Shown one piece after another: positions 31,412 to 40,600 of a stretch of DNA of 64,000 bases. The notes under the pieces are model-generated. The model ran no database searches. It was not told the origin of the DNA and worked only from the letters and a program-made list of their open reading frames with translations. Every line of letters starts with the position of its first letter. Within the stretch, counting starts at the first letter, position 1. The stretch is from Macrostomum hystrix (Eukaryota > Platyhelminthes > Macrostomidae): positions 3,750,001 through 3,814,000 of the forward strand of contig CATNEN010000001.1 of assembly GCA_950097015.1 (NCBI GenBank). The letters run 5' to 3'. A program made the translations under genes and the position numbers.

Positions 31412-31538
31412 GCGTTCAAGCGCGGATTTAAACCATAGATAATATATAACCATTCGCTTATATATTGGCCCGTATGCAGAAAGCCTAGCCCAGTCTAGCT
31501 AGTCTGGACTGGGTAGTTTGGTCTATGGTCTTGAAATC

Positions 31539-32283
31539 GGTATGCATAAAAGCTAGTCACGACTACCATGATGAGTCTAGGCTAGACCAGTCTGGGCTAG
31601 ACCGAGCGCCAAACTTAAGCGCCAAATCCTCAACGGATTCCACGTTGTCTATGGTCCTTCTATGGGTGGGGAAAGACGGGGCACACGGGGAAAGAGGGTG
31701 GCCTTTGAATTCGTACGTGCGTGCAATCGATCGCACCGATTACATCAGGCAGTTGACAAATTTGGCGAAACCCTGTTGAAACGCGTGTCCGCTCAACACC
31801 TGGCTCTGGATAGTGGATATTATCCAATTGGACATTAATTGCTCTTACCACTTTCCAGTAGCAGCGGGACATCGTGCTCTGGTCAATACCTCCAAGAGCA
31901 GACAAGTTCTGCTGAAAGCTGCCAGTGCCAAGATAAGACAGTGTCAAGCACAGTTGCAGCATGGGAGTGAGACTCTTGTTTCGCTGGGTTGCTCTTTCAA
32001 GATCTGTCTCGACTAGTTCCACCAGTGCAACTAGTGACCGCGGTTCAAACCGAAACAGTCTTTTGATCTCAACCTCTGAGAATTGTTGAAGTGGTTCCAA
32101 CCGATCACGAAAAATGCGCTGCCGACGGAGGTCTTGTTGAACTAAATCAACAGCTAATAAAATATTCATTTCTGTAAATCTTGGCTGTCTTGGGCAATGA
32201 AAAAGCCAGTATCCTAGACTGCTCCAGAGTAGTCTAGGTTTTTTTCTAGACCGGACTAGCTAGTTGTAACTTTTATGCATACC
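31539..32283. mobile_element. Nested inverted-repeat unit around truncated transposase
   Basis: GGTATGCATAAAAG (31539-31552) is perfectly inverted at 32270-32283. The ends resemble the outer repeat (shared GTATGCA...AAAGC...TAG), and the inner and outer right subterminal regions share CTAGACCGGACTA. It is 745 bp long and contains the transposase remnant. No clean target duplication was seen. Confidence 0.55.
31660..32169 (-). pseudogene. Truncated PIF/Harbinger (HARBI1-like) transposase
   Basis: A 169-residue open frame. FRFEPRSLVALVELVE, LTLSYLGTGSFQQNLSAL and QSTMSRCYWKVV match the N-terminal helical part, and LPDVIGAIDCTHVRI is the first catalytic Asp block of the DDE domain. The protein then breaks off (SFPVCPVFPHP), and the second Asp and the Glu are missing. 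It should be inactive. The real start may lie upstream of the first ATG. Confidence 0.8.
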
Positions 32284-32727
32284 AAAAATAAGACGCAACT
32301 AGCTAGGACTGAGCTACCCTAGTTTGTACAGGTAGAGAACAGGTGCAATTTACCTGTAAAAGTGCAAACCTGAAAACATAACCCTACTCAAATGTTAGGC
32401 CCAGGTATGCTGTATTCAATTAACACTAAATCTACCCTGTAAATTTCTCAATTGCTTGACTGTCTCCAGTACTGGTACGAGTAATTTAAAAAGTGATTTA
32501 TTGTTTTTTTATTTGCTCGAAAGTGTTCTATTCGTTTGATTAAGTACGAGTTTTGTTTTGTGTAGTATCAAGGTAGCAATTTTTATTGATGTAAATAAAT
32601 GGAAACAATTTTAGCTTCAAATTAAATAGGCTATAGATGTTATTTTGTTGATTTTGTTTTTATATATTACTTAGCATTGTGTGAAATGGATTTTCTCCTT
32701 TATATATTTTTCTACATTTGCTTTCAG

Positions 32728-33675
32728 ATGGCAGAATACATTATAAATATAGGCTGTGGCGGTGGCGGCTACGGCGGTGGCGGCTACGGTGGTGGTGGCC
32801 GAGGTGTCGGCGGTGGCAGCCGCGGCGCCCGAGGTGGCGGCGGTGGCGGACGACGCGCCCGAGGCGGTGGCGGCGGTGGCGGTCGAGGCGCCCGAGGTGG
32901 TGGCGGCGGCGGTGGCGGTGGCGGCTACGGCGGCGGCGGCCGAGGTGGCAGTGGCGGCCGAGGCGGCGGCGGTGGCGGCGTTCGCGGCGGCGGTGGCGGC
33001 GTCCGCGGCGGCGGTGGCGGCGTCCAAGGTGGCGGCCGAGGCGGCGGCGGTGGCGGCGTCCAAGGTGGCGGCCGAGGCGGCGTCCACGGTGGTGGTGGCG
33101 GCTACGGCGGCCGAGGCGGCGGTGGCAGCGTCCGCGGCGGTGGTGGCGGCTTCGGCGGTGGCTTCGGCGGTGGCGGCGGCGGTAGCGGCTACGGCGGTGG
33201 CGGCGGCGGTGGCGGTTACGGCGGTGGCGGCTACGGCGGTGGCGGCTACGGCAGCGGTGGCGGCCGTGTTTGTGGTGGTGCCAGCGCTGGCCGTTTATGT
33301 TAGTTTTCCATTTAGTTATCATTTGAATAGAGCATTTTTTCATAGAGTGAATGAGTTTCTTTCTATTTACTTTGGTTTTTTTTATTTGCAGTATGCTATC
33401 GATGTTGCGGTCTCGGGCATGTTGCCCGAGACTGCAAAAAGAGAAGCCGCAGCCGCAGCCGCAGCGGCGCCCGCTGTGAAAACAGCAGCAGCAGCAAAAG
33501 CAGCAGTCGCGTAAGTTTCAGCGTTCGAACAGAATTATACATTTTGTATTTAAAAAGGCAATAAATTTTCATATTACAAATGTAAGGTAATCCTCTTCAG
33601 CAGGAGCAGCCCCAGCAGCAGCAGGAGCAGCGCCAGCAGCAAATAAGGCCAAAGCAGCCCTGCGTCATGCAGTAG
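32728..33675 (+). CDS. RGG-box, CCHC zinc-knuckle, RS-tail RNA-binding protein, 3 exons
   Basis: Predicted 254 residues. Exons are 32728-33298, 33392-33510 and 33601-33675; donors are GTTAGT and GTAAGT, acceptors TTTGCAG and TCTTCAG, and the frame holds throughout. Residues 1-9 (MAEYIINIG) are followed by about 180 residues of GGGGYGG, RGG and RGAR repeats. A perfect CCHC knuckle follows, CYRCCGLGHVARDC (192-205), split from the Gly-rich part by intron 1. Then come KKRSRSRSRSGAR, a Ser run and a Gln-rich end. RGG boxes, zinc knuckles and RS tails bind RNA in splicing and RNP proteins; no RRM is visible. An acceptor-like TTTGCTTTCAG directly before the ATG suggests an untranslated first exon. 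The gene lies between Harbinger-type inverted repeats. Confidence 0.65.
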
Positions 33676-33702
33676 GGGCAAAATTGAAATTGATTATCAG
33701 AA

Positions 33703-33952
33703 TAAGGGAATAGCTGATGGGGAATAAGGTAGTAGCTGATTGGGAATAAGGTAGTAGCTGATTGGGAATAAGGTAGTAGCTGATTGGGAATAAGGTAGTG
33801 GCTGATTGGGAATAAGGGAATAGCTGATTGGGAATAAGGGAATAACTGATTGGGAATAAGGGAATAGCTGATTGGGAATAAGGGAATAGCTGATTGGGAA
33901 TTTGGGAATAAGGGAATTGCTGATGGGGATTTTGGGAATAAGGGAATTGCTG
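33703..33952. repeat. Minisatellite, 22-bp unit
   Basis: About 11 units of GGGAATAAGGGAATAGC plus TGATT, directly after the stop of the RGG/zinc-knuckle gene and still inside the Harbinger-type repeats. If transcribed it would be in the 3' UTR, and every unit carries AATAAG, a weak polyadenylation-signal variant. Confidence 0.9.
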
Positions 33953-34333
33953 TGGATGTTATTTTGGCGCAGGCCTGTGTTTGGCAATCCATGTGCCCCT
34001 GGATTAAAAAATGAGGTAATAATTTTGCCAACAGTATACTCTGTGCAGTTTATGCAAATGCAGACTGTGGGTATGCAGTTGTCGAAATTTACCGTTAAGC
34101 ATCAACCAACAGCATGTGGATTCTTATAGGTTGCATTTTCCCTCAATCTACTTTCAATTTATAAGTCATTAGCTGTGCTGTTAATGGCTTATTTAAACTT
34201 TTCAGGCAAGAAATTTCGGGCAAAATACTCTGCTCTCTCATCTCAATGAAGATCACATCTTCATTACTAGCCTAGTTTTTCTAGACCGGACTACCATAGA
34301 CTGAGCTTTCTGCATACGGGCCATTATCTATGG

Positions 34334-34944
34334 GCAGAACCAAACTGCGCGAGCGTTGCTGTTGATATCGTTCCGATGACAAAATTATTGAGGTGGACTG
34401 CTTCTATACCTAACAGCTTATGCAGATCCTTCAAATGAATCGGCTGACTCGACTAAAAATAATTTTTAAACCCTGCAACACTAAATTTCAAAAGTATCCG
34501 CAACTGGCTGTTTCTATACCCAAACACAAAGCAGTAAAATTACATTCGCACATTCTGAGAAACAAATTCTCGTCAAGAATAATGACGAGATGACGAGTGA
34601 CGAGTGAATTATTAAGTATATACGAGCAAACACTAAACACCAACCCTTCAACAGGGTGATACATTGTTTAAAGACTTTTATCAAGAGACCAACTGTATCG
34701 AGTGATAGATGGACAACTAGCAGCTAAAACACAAAGAATAACAAGGAAAATGAAACAAGGGTATCGATCGTACAATCTGCCTTTTTATCGGGAGTGGCTT
34801 AATTAAAATTAATTTATATGTCCATATTTTTAGTAGAAAAAATACTAACTATACTAACAGGAAAACTTTAGAAAAAACTGGTCTGGCCCTCAATGGACGA
34901 TGTTTTCGTGATCCTGACAGTTCCGTAACTTAAGTGCTCAGCGC
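34334..34944. other. Intergenic, nothing recognised
   Basis: AT-rich unique DNA between the Harbinger-type right end and the 3' end of the minus-strand membrane protein gene, whose 3' UTR it should contain. Confidence 0.4.
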
Positions 34945-35802
34945 TTACACTCGAGCGAGAATGACTGGGTCGCTCTGCACCGACAGTCCGTGGTGGGATC
35001 CCAGAGGCTGTGACTCGGTGTCCGACAAGATCGAATATTGAACCACCGTTCGCCTGCGATGCACAATGCCGCCAGCGATTGCAATAAGAAGCAGTAGTGC
35101 GATCACTCCACCGCTAGTAACTGAGTAGAATGTCACAGTGCGCCTGTAAACGCAGACTCCGCGGCTATTGCATACATAGGTTGAAAATATGCTGCCAGTC
35201 TTGGTGTGATGGCTGACATATATATTAGAAATTCGGTTGGTGCCCAGGCTCGACAAATTATGCCGCAGAAAGAGTTTGCTCGGGGCTGGCGTCAGAGGTT
35301 GGAAACGCCCAGCAAGCGCGATTCTATTCCCGGGTTGTTGCGACTGTCCGGGCTGCCCCTGACCGGGCTGCCTCTGTCCGGGCTGCCACTGTCCGGGCTG
35401 CCACTGTCCGGGCTGCCTCTGTCCGGGCTGCCTCTGTCCGGGCTGCCACTGTCCGGGCTGCCTCTGTCCGGGCTGCCACTGTCCGGGCTGCCCCTGACCG
35501 GACTGCCTCTGTCCGGGCTGCCACTGTCCGGACTGCCACTGTCCGGGCTGCTTCTGTCCGGGCTGCCAGTTCAGAGACATGCGAGTTGTCGATGGGCTGC
35601 CGCGGTGGGGCCAGTACTGATACGACGCATGAGTCGGCGCTTGAGTCAGACGCTGTATGGCTCTTAGTTCGCTGTAATTGTTTTTTAATCGGTACTCGTC
35701 ATTCCGAATCCTCCGCCTACTGTCGTCAGACTGCATTCCGGACGCATTGGCTGAGGCCAAGACGGCCGCCACGAGGAGGCCTAGAGCAAGGCTATGAAAC
35801 AT
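34945..35802 (-). CDS. Type I membrane protein with PGQ-repeat ectodomain
   Basis: 285 residues in one exon. MFHSLALGLLVAAVLASANA is a clear signal peptide. The ectodomain contains about 15 pentapeptide repeats (PGQWQ, PGQRQ, PGQGQ; about residues 78-153), encoded by a 15-bp in-frame minisatellite. It then has a short Cys-containing segment (STYVCNSRGVCVYRR), a transmembrane helix (VTSGGVIALLLLIAIAGGIV, about 228-248) and a basic stop-transfer (HRRR) with a tail of about 35 residues. The family is not recognised. A low-complexity extracellular stalk suggests a surface or matrix-linked role, which is inference. The repeat frame is kept free of stops, in contrast to the non-coding arrays, where unit length is arbitrary. 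Confidence 0.75.
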   Translation of the reverse strand: MFHSLALGLLVAAVLASANASGMQSDDSRRRIRNDEYRLKNNYSELRAIQRLTQAPTHASYQYWPHRGSPSTTRMSLNWQPGQKQPGQWQSGQWQPGQRQSGQGQPGQWQPGQRQPGQWQPGQRQPGQRQPGQWQPGQWQPGQRQPGQGQPGQSQQPGNRIALAGRFQPLTPAPSKLFLRHNLSSLGTNRISNIYVSHHTKTGSIFSTYVCNSRGVCVYRRTVTFYSVTSGGVIALLLLIAIAGGIVHRRRTVVQYSILSDTESQPLGSHHGLSVQSDPVILARV

Positions 35803-36400
35803 TTGCGCACTTTAGTTTAGTACGAGGGACGATCAACAAGTTTTTTTTTCAGCGCCTGTGGCTCGCCTTAAATTTATTTTAGTTATTACCAAAGACACTG
35901 TGTCCTACACTTGTAAAAATGTTGCTGCCTTTATTCAACAGTTCGAGAATCTGCAGCACTAAAATTACTCCACGTAGTTTAGTAGCTTCGCAGTGGCTGC
36001 CTAAAAGTGGCCTCCTTCGGGGATCTTTTTCTGGTTCTCTAGTCTAGCTCAGTCCCTCATTTAATGGAGGCTTTAGGCAGAATCTACATTCTGTATTCTG
36101 TACATTTTCAACCCTCCTCTTCCCTCCTAGCCTCTATCCCTGAGCGGGTAGCAGTGTGCCCAGGCATTACAGCTTTTATCGATTTTCTCCACAGGGTTAT
36201 GACTTATGAGTCTGCTTAAGGAAAACCTCTGCCCGGCAGGTCCCGCTACGTTTGAAGCAGCATGCGTACATTATCTCTTTTGCCTGCACTCCTGCTCCTT
36301 TTTGAAACAGGGATCGGCAAAAGTTGTGTCTTGCCAACAAAAGAGAGAATCTAAGGGTGAGGAGTACTGTCCTGGGATGCGTTCTTGATTGTTCTCAGCC
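35803..36400. other. Intergenic, no gene seen
   Basis: Upstream region of the PGQ protein gene. The only notable sequence is a transition into minisatellite-like DNA from about 36400. No transposon ends were recognised. Confidence 0.4.
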
Positions 36401-37076
36401 CAGATGAGACAGGGGAGAGATGAGACAGGAGTGAGATAAGACGGGGGAGGGTGGCTTTCACAAGACAGAAACTTCACAAGACCGAAACTTCATGAGACCG
36501 AAATTTTACAACGCCGAAAAGTAAAAATGCAGACCCCTCGGTCTCTTTCGGTCTTAGGAAGTTTCGGTCTTGTGAAGTTTCGGTCTTGTGAAGGGTTCTG
36601 CATTTTGGTTTTTCGGCGTTGTGAAGTTTCGGTCTGATGAAATTTCGGTCTTATGAAAAAAGTTGTTTCAGCGTTGTGAAATTTCGGTCTTGTGAAGCCA
36701 CCCCCAGGGGAGAGATGAGACAGGAGTGAGATAAGACGGGAGAGATGGGACAGAAGACAGATAAGACAGGGGAGACATGAGACAGGGGAGAGATGAGACA
36801 ACGGAGAGATTTGACAGGAGTGAGATAAGACAGGGGAGTGATGAGACAGGGTAGAGATAAGGTAGGGGAGAGATGATACATGAGAGATGAGACAGGGGAG
36901 AGATAAGATAAGAAAGAGATGAGACAGGGGACAGATGAGACAGGGGAGTGTGAGACAGCGGATAAGGCAGGTGAGAGATCATACAGGAGAGATGAGACAG
37001 GGGAGAGGTGAGACAGGAGAAGGATAATGCAGTTGAAAGAAGAGACAGGGGAGAGATGAGACAGGAGAAGGATAAT
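36401..37076. repeat. Minisatellite of the 16-bp-core family, interrupted
   Basis: Irregular GAGACAGGGGAGAGAT and GAGACAGGAGTGAGATAAGAC units at 36401-36447 and again from 36708 to 37076, split by the foldback element at 36449-36703. Units are much more diverged than in the arrays at 40295 or 58205. It ends at the flanking ATAAT of the next insertion. Confidence 0.85.
36449..36703. mobile_element. Foldback MITE inserted in minisatellite
   Basis: Left end GGGTGGCTTTCACAAGAC, right end (complement) GGGTGGCTTCACAAGACCG. Almost the whole 255 bp folds on itself: the AAATGCAGACCC and CGCCGAAAA segments on the left are inverted as GGGTTCTGCATTT and TTTTTCGGCG on the right, and TTCGGTCTTGTGAAG is repeated several times. 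No coding capacity. The target duplication cannot be read because the target is repetitive. Confidence 0.7.
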
Positions 37077-38195
37077 ATGCAGTGCAGAAAAGCAAGGCAG
37101 GGAGGGCAGGCGAGAGAACGAAGAGATAATAGATAAAGTGCAGACAGGCAAGACGTGATAGTCTAGCCCCACCCTAAGCAAGCAATTGCAGGAAAGAGCG
37201 GAGTGGTACGGCCGGAGCGAACCGGTCCTCGCGGGAGCAACTACGCTGAAGCAACGTAGCCAGAACTGAGCGAGACCTGATCGAACAAGGGAGAGACCGA
37301 CGGTTGGCGAAGCCGCCCCAAGAGAATAGAGACGGCAACACGCAGCGTCGTGTACTCCAATCAGCCCGGCCCCAGCTTTCGTCCCGCGTTGCGATGGAAA
37401 CCAACTGTGGGACGGCCGCGGGAGAGGAAAAGAGCGCTTCCGCAGAATGCTACGTCGGCAAAAACTCTGCCCCGACCAGCAGAAACCTGCGCCGGGCAGG
37501 GATAGGCACGATGGATCGATTGCGGTCAACAAGAAGACCTGATAGAGGGAGAGACCTGTAACCGAGAAGCACCCCTGCCTGAGAGAGAGAAAAAGAGAAA
37601 GACCGCACTGACACGCACACCATACGTTGTACATGAGAATTATTATGTAGTGACTTGCAGCCAGCGCGTATACGCTGAGTACACCGCGCTGGCAGCTGTC
37701 TGTTAACTGGCTGAATATCATTTCATTGTGCGGTGCAGCCATGTGCAGCCAGCGCGCGTACGCTGAGTACACCGCGCTGGCAGCCGTTTGGTTAACTGGC
37801 TGACTTTCAAATCATTGTTCGCTCTATTTTATCACCCCCTAATCCTTACACCCAACGTGCCGTCGCATAAAATATATATCGCTGTTCTCAGCGATTGTTT
37901 ACGTTTCGTTCTAAATACCACCAGTCTAGAGTTATTTCAAGAATAACAAATATAAAGATGGACTGTGGAGCGCGACGGAGGGCAACCTCCCCTCTCGCTC
38001 GCTATAGCTTGTTAGACCAGGATTGGAGTTTTAGCCAAGTTATCTGTTGTCTATTGCAGAAAGTTATTTGGCCGTGAAGGCTCCGTAGGAACCAAGGCTC
38101 GTAAACCGTCATACGAGGAACATAACTGTATTGTAATAGAAAGTCAGTCCCGGACCTCTGTCGTCAAGATCCGGTGATTGAAATACTTTCTATAG
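37077..38195. mobile_element. 1.1-kb insertion of unknown type with 5-bp flanking repeat
   Basis: It interrupts the array GGATAAT-GCAGTTGAAAG, whose uninterrupted form is present at 37022. ATAAT occurs on both sides (37072-37076 and 38196-38200). The insert is GC-richer than its surroundings and has no inverted ends. It contains an 86-bp direct dimer (37660 and 37747, CAGCCAGCGCG...CGCTGGCAG, each itself palindromic) and a TATA-like AAAATATATATC at about 37868. The 5-bp duplication and internal promoter-like sequence would suit a retroelement LTR, but the ends are not TG...CA. Confidence 0.5.
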
Positions 38196-38564
38196 ATAAT
38201 GCAGTTGAAAGATGAGACAGGAGAACGATGATGGAGTTGAAAGATGATGCAGGAGAGAGATAAGACAGGAGTGAGATAAGACGGGAGAGATGAGACAGGA
38301 GAGAGATAAGATAGGAGAGAGATAAGATAGGAAAGAGATGAGATGGGGGAAAGATAAGAAAGGGGAGAGATAAGATTGGAGAGAGATAAGATAGGAAAGA
38401 GATGAGACAGGGGAGAGATGAGACAGGGGAGTGTGAGACAGCGGAGGGATAAGGCAGGTGAGAGATCATATTGAGAGATAAGACAGGGGAGAGATGAGAC
38501 AGGAGAAGGATGATACAGTTGAAAGATGATACAGGAGAGAGATGAAACTCTCTCCTGTATCATC
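38196..38564. repeat. Minisatellite of the 16-bp-core family ending in a perfect hairpin
   Basis: Continues the array at 36708-37076 after the 1.1-kb insert. Units are GAGAGATAAGACAGG-like. The last 40 bp form a perfect inverted repeat: GATGATACAGGAGAG (38525-38539), a 10-base loop, then CTCTCCTGTATCATC (38550-38564). The array orientation therefore flips for one unit at its edge. Confidence 0.85.
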
Positions 38565-38629
38565 TGTGTTTGCTCATCCCACCTTTCTGCCAACAACTCT
38601 GTACTTAACATTGTTAAATATAATATTAT

Positions 38630-38782
38630 GAGCCATTATATTTGCAGAGCCATTATATTTGCAGAGCCATTATATTTGCAGAGCCATTATATTTGCAGAG
38701 CCATTATATTTGCAGAGCCATTATATTTGCAGAGCCATTATATTTGCAAAGCCATTATATTTGCAGAGCCATTATATTTGCA
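38630..38782. repeat. 17-bp repeat, exactly 9 copies
   Basis: Nine near-identical copies of GAGCCATTATATTTGCA (one A variant), ending 66 bp before the LINE open reading frame. Its position directly upstream of that ORF allows a role as promoter monomers; there is no direct evidence for this. Confidence 0.93.
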
Positions 38783-38789
38783 CATCTGT

Positions 38790-40294
38790 GCAAATAGTGT
38801 CGACATGTCGACACCTCCTGGCATCATGGTCAGCCTATCAGGCCGCGGATGACCTCGGTTGGCTCGGACGGCCGCGCCTCGTGTGCGGCAGCCAAGATCG
38901 GCACATCAGAGACGAGCAGAGGACAGCGTAGCGCACACCGTCGCACTGAGCGGCGGCGTGAGCGCAACCGGCGTGGGCGACTTCGCCGTGCTTCAAGACG
39001 CCAGTCGTCTCCTGTCTCTGCCGTTTCTGACTCGGATCCGCCGGGTGGCGCCGGGGACCGTGAGGCCCAACGTCATCGGGCTCTAGCCGTACCAGGTGGT
39101 CGCCTCAGGCTCGGCACGCTGAACTGCCGGACCCTGAAGGCCCCCTGGCGTCGCACTCTGCTCGTCCAGCTGGCCCACAACCTACAGCTGGACCTCATAA
39201 TGCTGCAGGAGGTCTCTATCCTGGCTGAGCCAGGCCTTCAACATGAGGACTTTGGAGCCGGATGGAGCCTCTTGTACACGTCGGCAGACGGCCGCGGGCG
39301 TGGCGGCGTCGGCGTGCTGATCGGACCGCGCCTTCGGCAGAGCGTGCACTGCGCCCCACTCTCCCAGCGTCTGCTGCGCGTTGACCTGCGCCTGCGCGCT
39401 CGCTGCATCCGGCTTTTCTGCGCGTACTGCCCTACGGCTGCCCACCCGGACGAAGCTCTCGCCTTTTTCGAGTTTCTGGCCGGACAGCTGGAAGAGGTGC
39501 CAAACCGCGACACGCTGGTGGTGCTCGGAGACCTAAACGCAGTTCCACGTAGGTCCGAGCGATCGCCTTTCGTCACGGGACGCGAGAACGCCAACACAGA
39601 TGCGCTGGAGGACCTGCTAGAACGGCTGGACCTGATGTCAATTAACACCCGTTTCCGCAAGCCCCCGGCCCGCCTGGTCACCTTCGCGGGCTGCAAGAGG
39701 AGACGACGGAACGCGCGTGGGCGGAATGCCACGAGGCGGCTGGCGCAACTCGATCATGTGCTGGTTCGCGCTCGCGAGCACCGCCGCGTCATCAACTGCG
39801 ACACCATGGCTCCGCTGGCTCTCCGGTCTGACCACCGACTCTTGCTCTGCGACCTGCGGCTCAACGACTCGCTCTACCGACCTCCGAAGCAGCGGCCACG
39901 GCGCTACTATCGTGCCCTGTTGGACCCCCGCGTGAAGTACCAATTCGCGGGCGCCTTTGCTGGCGCGCTTGGAAACCAGCGCGAGGTGGAGTATGCCGAC
40001 ATCAGCACTGCCGTGAGAACTGCAGCTCAGAAGACGGTCCCGCTGATGCGACTGGCGGAGCGATCGTAGCCAGTCTGGCAGAGCGATCCGACGATCAGGC
40101 AGGCGCGGCTGAAGATCGAGCGACTCCGAAGATCCCGACGGCCCACTGGTGACGCCGAGGAGGCGCTCGCGCGTCTTCTGGACACACGGCAGCAGGCCGC
40201 AGTCGACGACGCCATCCAGTCAATCACAGCAGCTGGCCCCGACGTGAGGAGCCACGCAGTGTGGACGGCCGTTCGGACCCTGACGGGGCGCAAG
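38790..40294 (+). mobile_element. Non-LTR retrotransposon fragment, cut off before the reverse transcriptase
   Basis: Contains the N-terminal region and AP-type endonuclease of a LINE. After the ORF stop (40067) the sequence continues in another frame with RQARLKIERLRRSRRPTGDA and VRSHAVWTAVRTLTGRK, typical of the linker before the reverse transcriptase. This indicates a frameshift. The element then ends abruptly at 40294, where the 16-bp-core minisatellite begins. There is no reverse transcriptase or 3' tail. GC content is far above the surrounding DNA. Confidence 0.8.
38849..40069 (+). CDS. LINE ORF fragment with AP endonuclease domain
   Basis: 406 codons. A basic Arg-rich N-terminus (about 1-70) precedes an exonuclease-endonuclease-phosphatase fold: LRLGTLNCRTL, LDLIMLQEV, GRGRGGVGVLIGP, LVVLGDLNAV, LAQLDHVLVRA and LRSDHRLLLCDL. 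All the catalytic blocks (N, E, the GDLN Asp/Asn, SDH) are present, so this domain may have been intact when inserted. The layout resembles RTE/CR1-type elements. The shared ancestry with the 5-phosphatase fold of the OCRL-like gene is superfamily-level only. Confidence 0.82.
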   Translation: MTSVGSDGRASCAAAKIGTSETSRGQRSAHRRTERRRERNRRGRLRRASRRQSSPVSAVSDSDPPGGAGDREAQRHRALAVPGGRLRLGTLNCRTLKAPWRRTLLVQLAHNLQLDLIMLQEVSILAEPGLQHEDFGAGWSLLYTSADGRGRGGVGVLIGPRLRQSVHCAPLSQRLLRVDLRLRARCIRLFCAYCPTAAHPDEALAFFEFLAGQLEEVPNRDTLVVLGDLNAVPRRSERSPFVTGRENANTDALEDLLERLDLMSINTRFRKPPARLVTFAGCKRRRRNARGRNATRRLAQLDHVLVRAREHRRVINCDTMAPLALRSDHRLLLCDLRLNDSLYRPPKQRPRRYYRALLDPRVKYQFAGAFAGALGNQREVEYADISTAVRTAAQKTVPLMRLAERS

Positions 40295-40600
40295 AGGAGA
40301 GAGATAAGATAGGCAAGAGATAAGACAGGGGAGGATGATACAGGAGAGATGAGACAGGGGAGAGATGAGACAGGGGAGAGATGAGACAGGGGAGAGATGA
40401 GACAGGGGAGAGATGAGACAGGGGAGAGATGAGACAGGGGAGAGATGAGACAGGGGAGAGATGAGACAGGGGAGAGATGAGACAGGGGAGAGATGAGACA
40501 GGGGAGAGATGAGACAGGGGAGAGATGAGACAGGGGAGAGATGAGACAGGGGAGAGATGAGACAGGGGAGAGATGAGACAGGGGAGAGATGAGACAGGGG
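40295..40600. repeat. Minisatellite, 16-bp core, almost perfect copies
   Basis: About 17 to 18 identical copies of GAGACAGGGGAGAGAT from about 40325. It is the most homogeneous array of this family in the window, hence probably the youngest. It begins directly at the truncated LINE end. Confidence 0.95.

Larger units (their letters stand above)
31467..34322. mobile_element. Harbinger-type inverted-repeat element carrying a host-like gene
   Basis: GGCCCGTATGCAGAAAGC at 31467 is perfectly inverted at 34305-34322. Both ends are followed by CTAG-rich, GTCTATGG-containing subterminal sequence. A 3-bp direct repeat ATT flanks the two ends, the duplication length of PIF/Harbinger. A further inverted pair CCATAGATAAT lies just outside (31433 and 34323-34333), so the exact border is uncertain. 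Inside are a truncated Harbinger transposase (31660-32169, minus) and an RGG/zinc-knuckle gene (32728-33675, plus). Two separate MITEs in opposite orientation around a gene could give the same picture. Confidence 0.6.

Noticed and set aside
32741-33514. Arg/His-rich minus frame and Ala/Val-rich plus frame over the Gly-rich exon
   Set aside because: Shadows of the GGN-rich sequence; only the Gly frame joins in phase with a perfect zinc knuckle and RS tail.
37174-37561. Two overlapping frames on opposite strands in GC-rich DNA
   Set aside because: They lie inside an insertion without recognisable protein motifs; GC-rich sequence has few stops by chance.
39182-39943. Minus-strand frames in the LINE region
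   Set aside because: Antisense shadows of the endonuclease ORF, whose plus-strand frame has all the conserved motifs.
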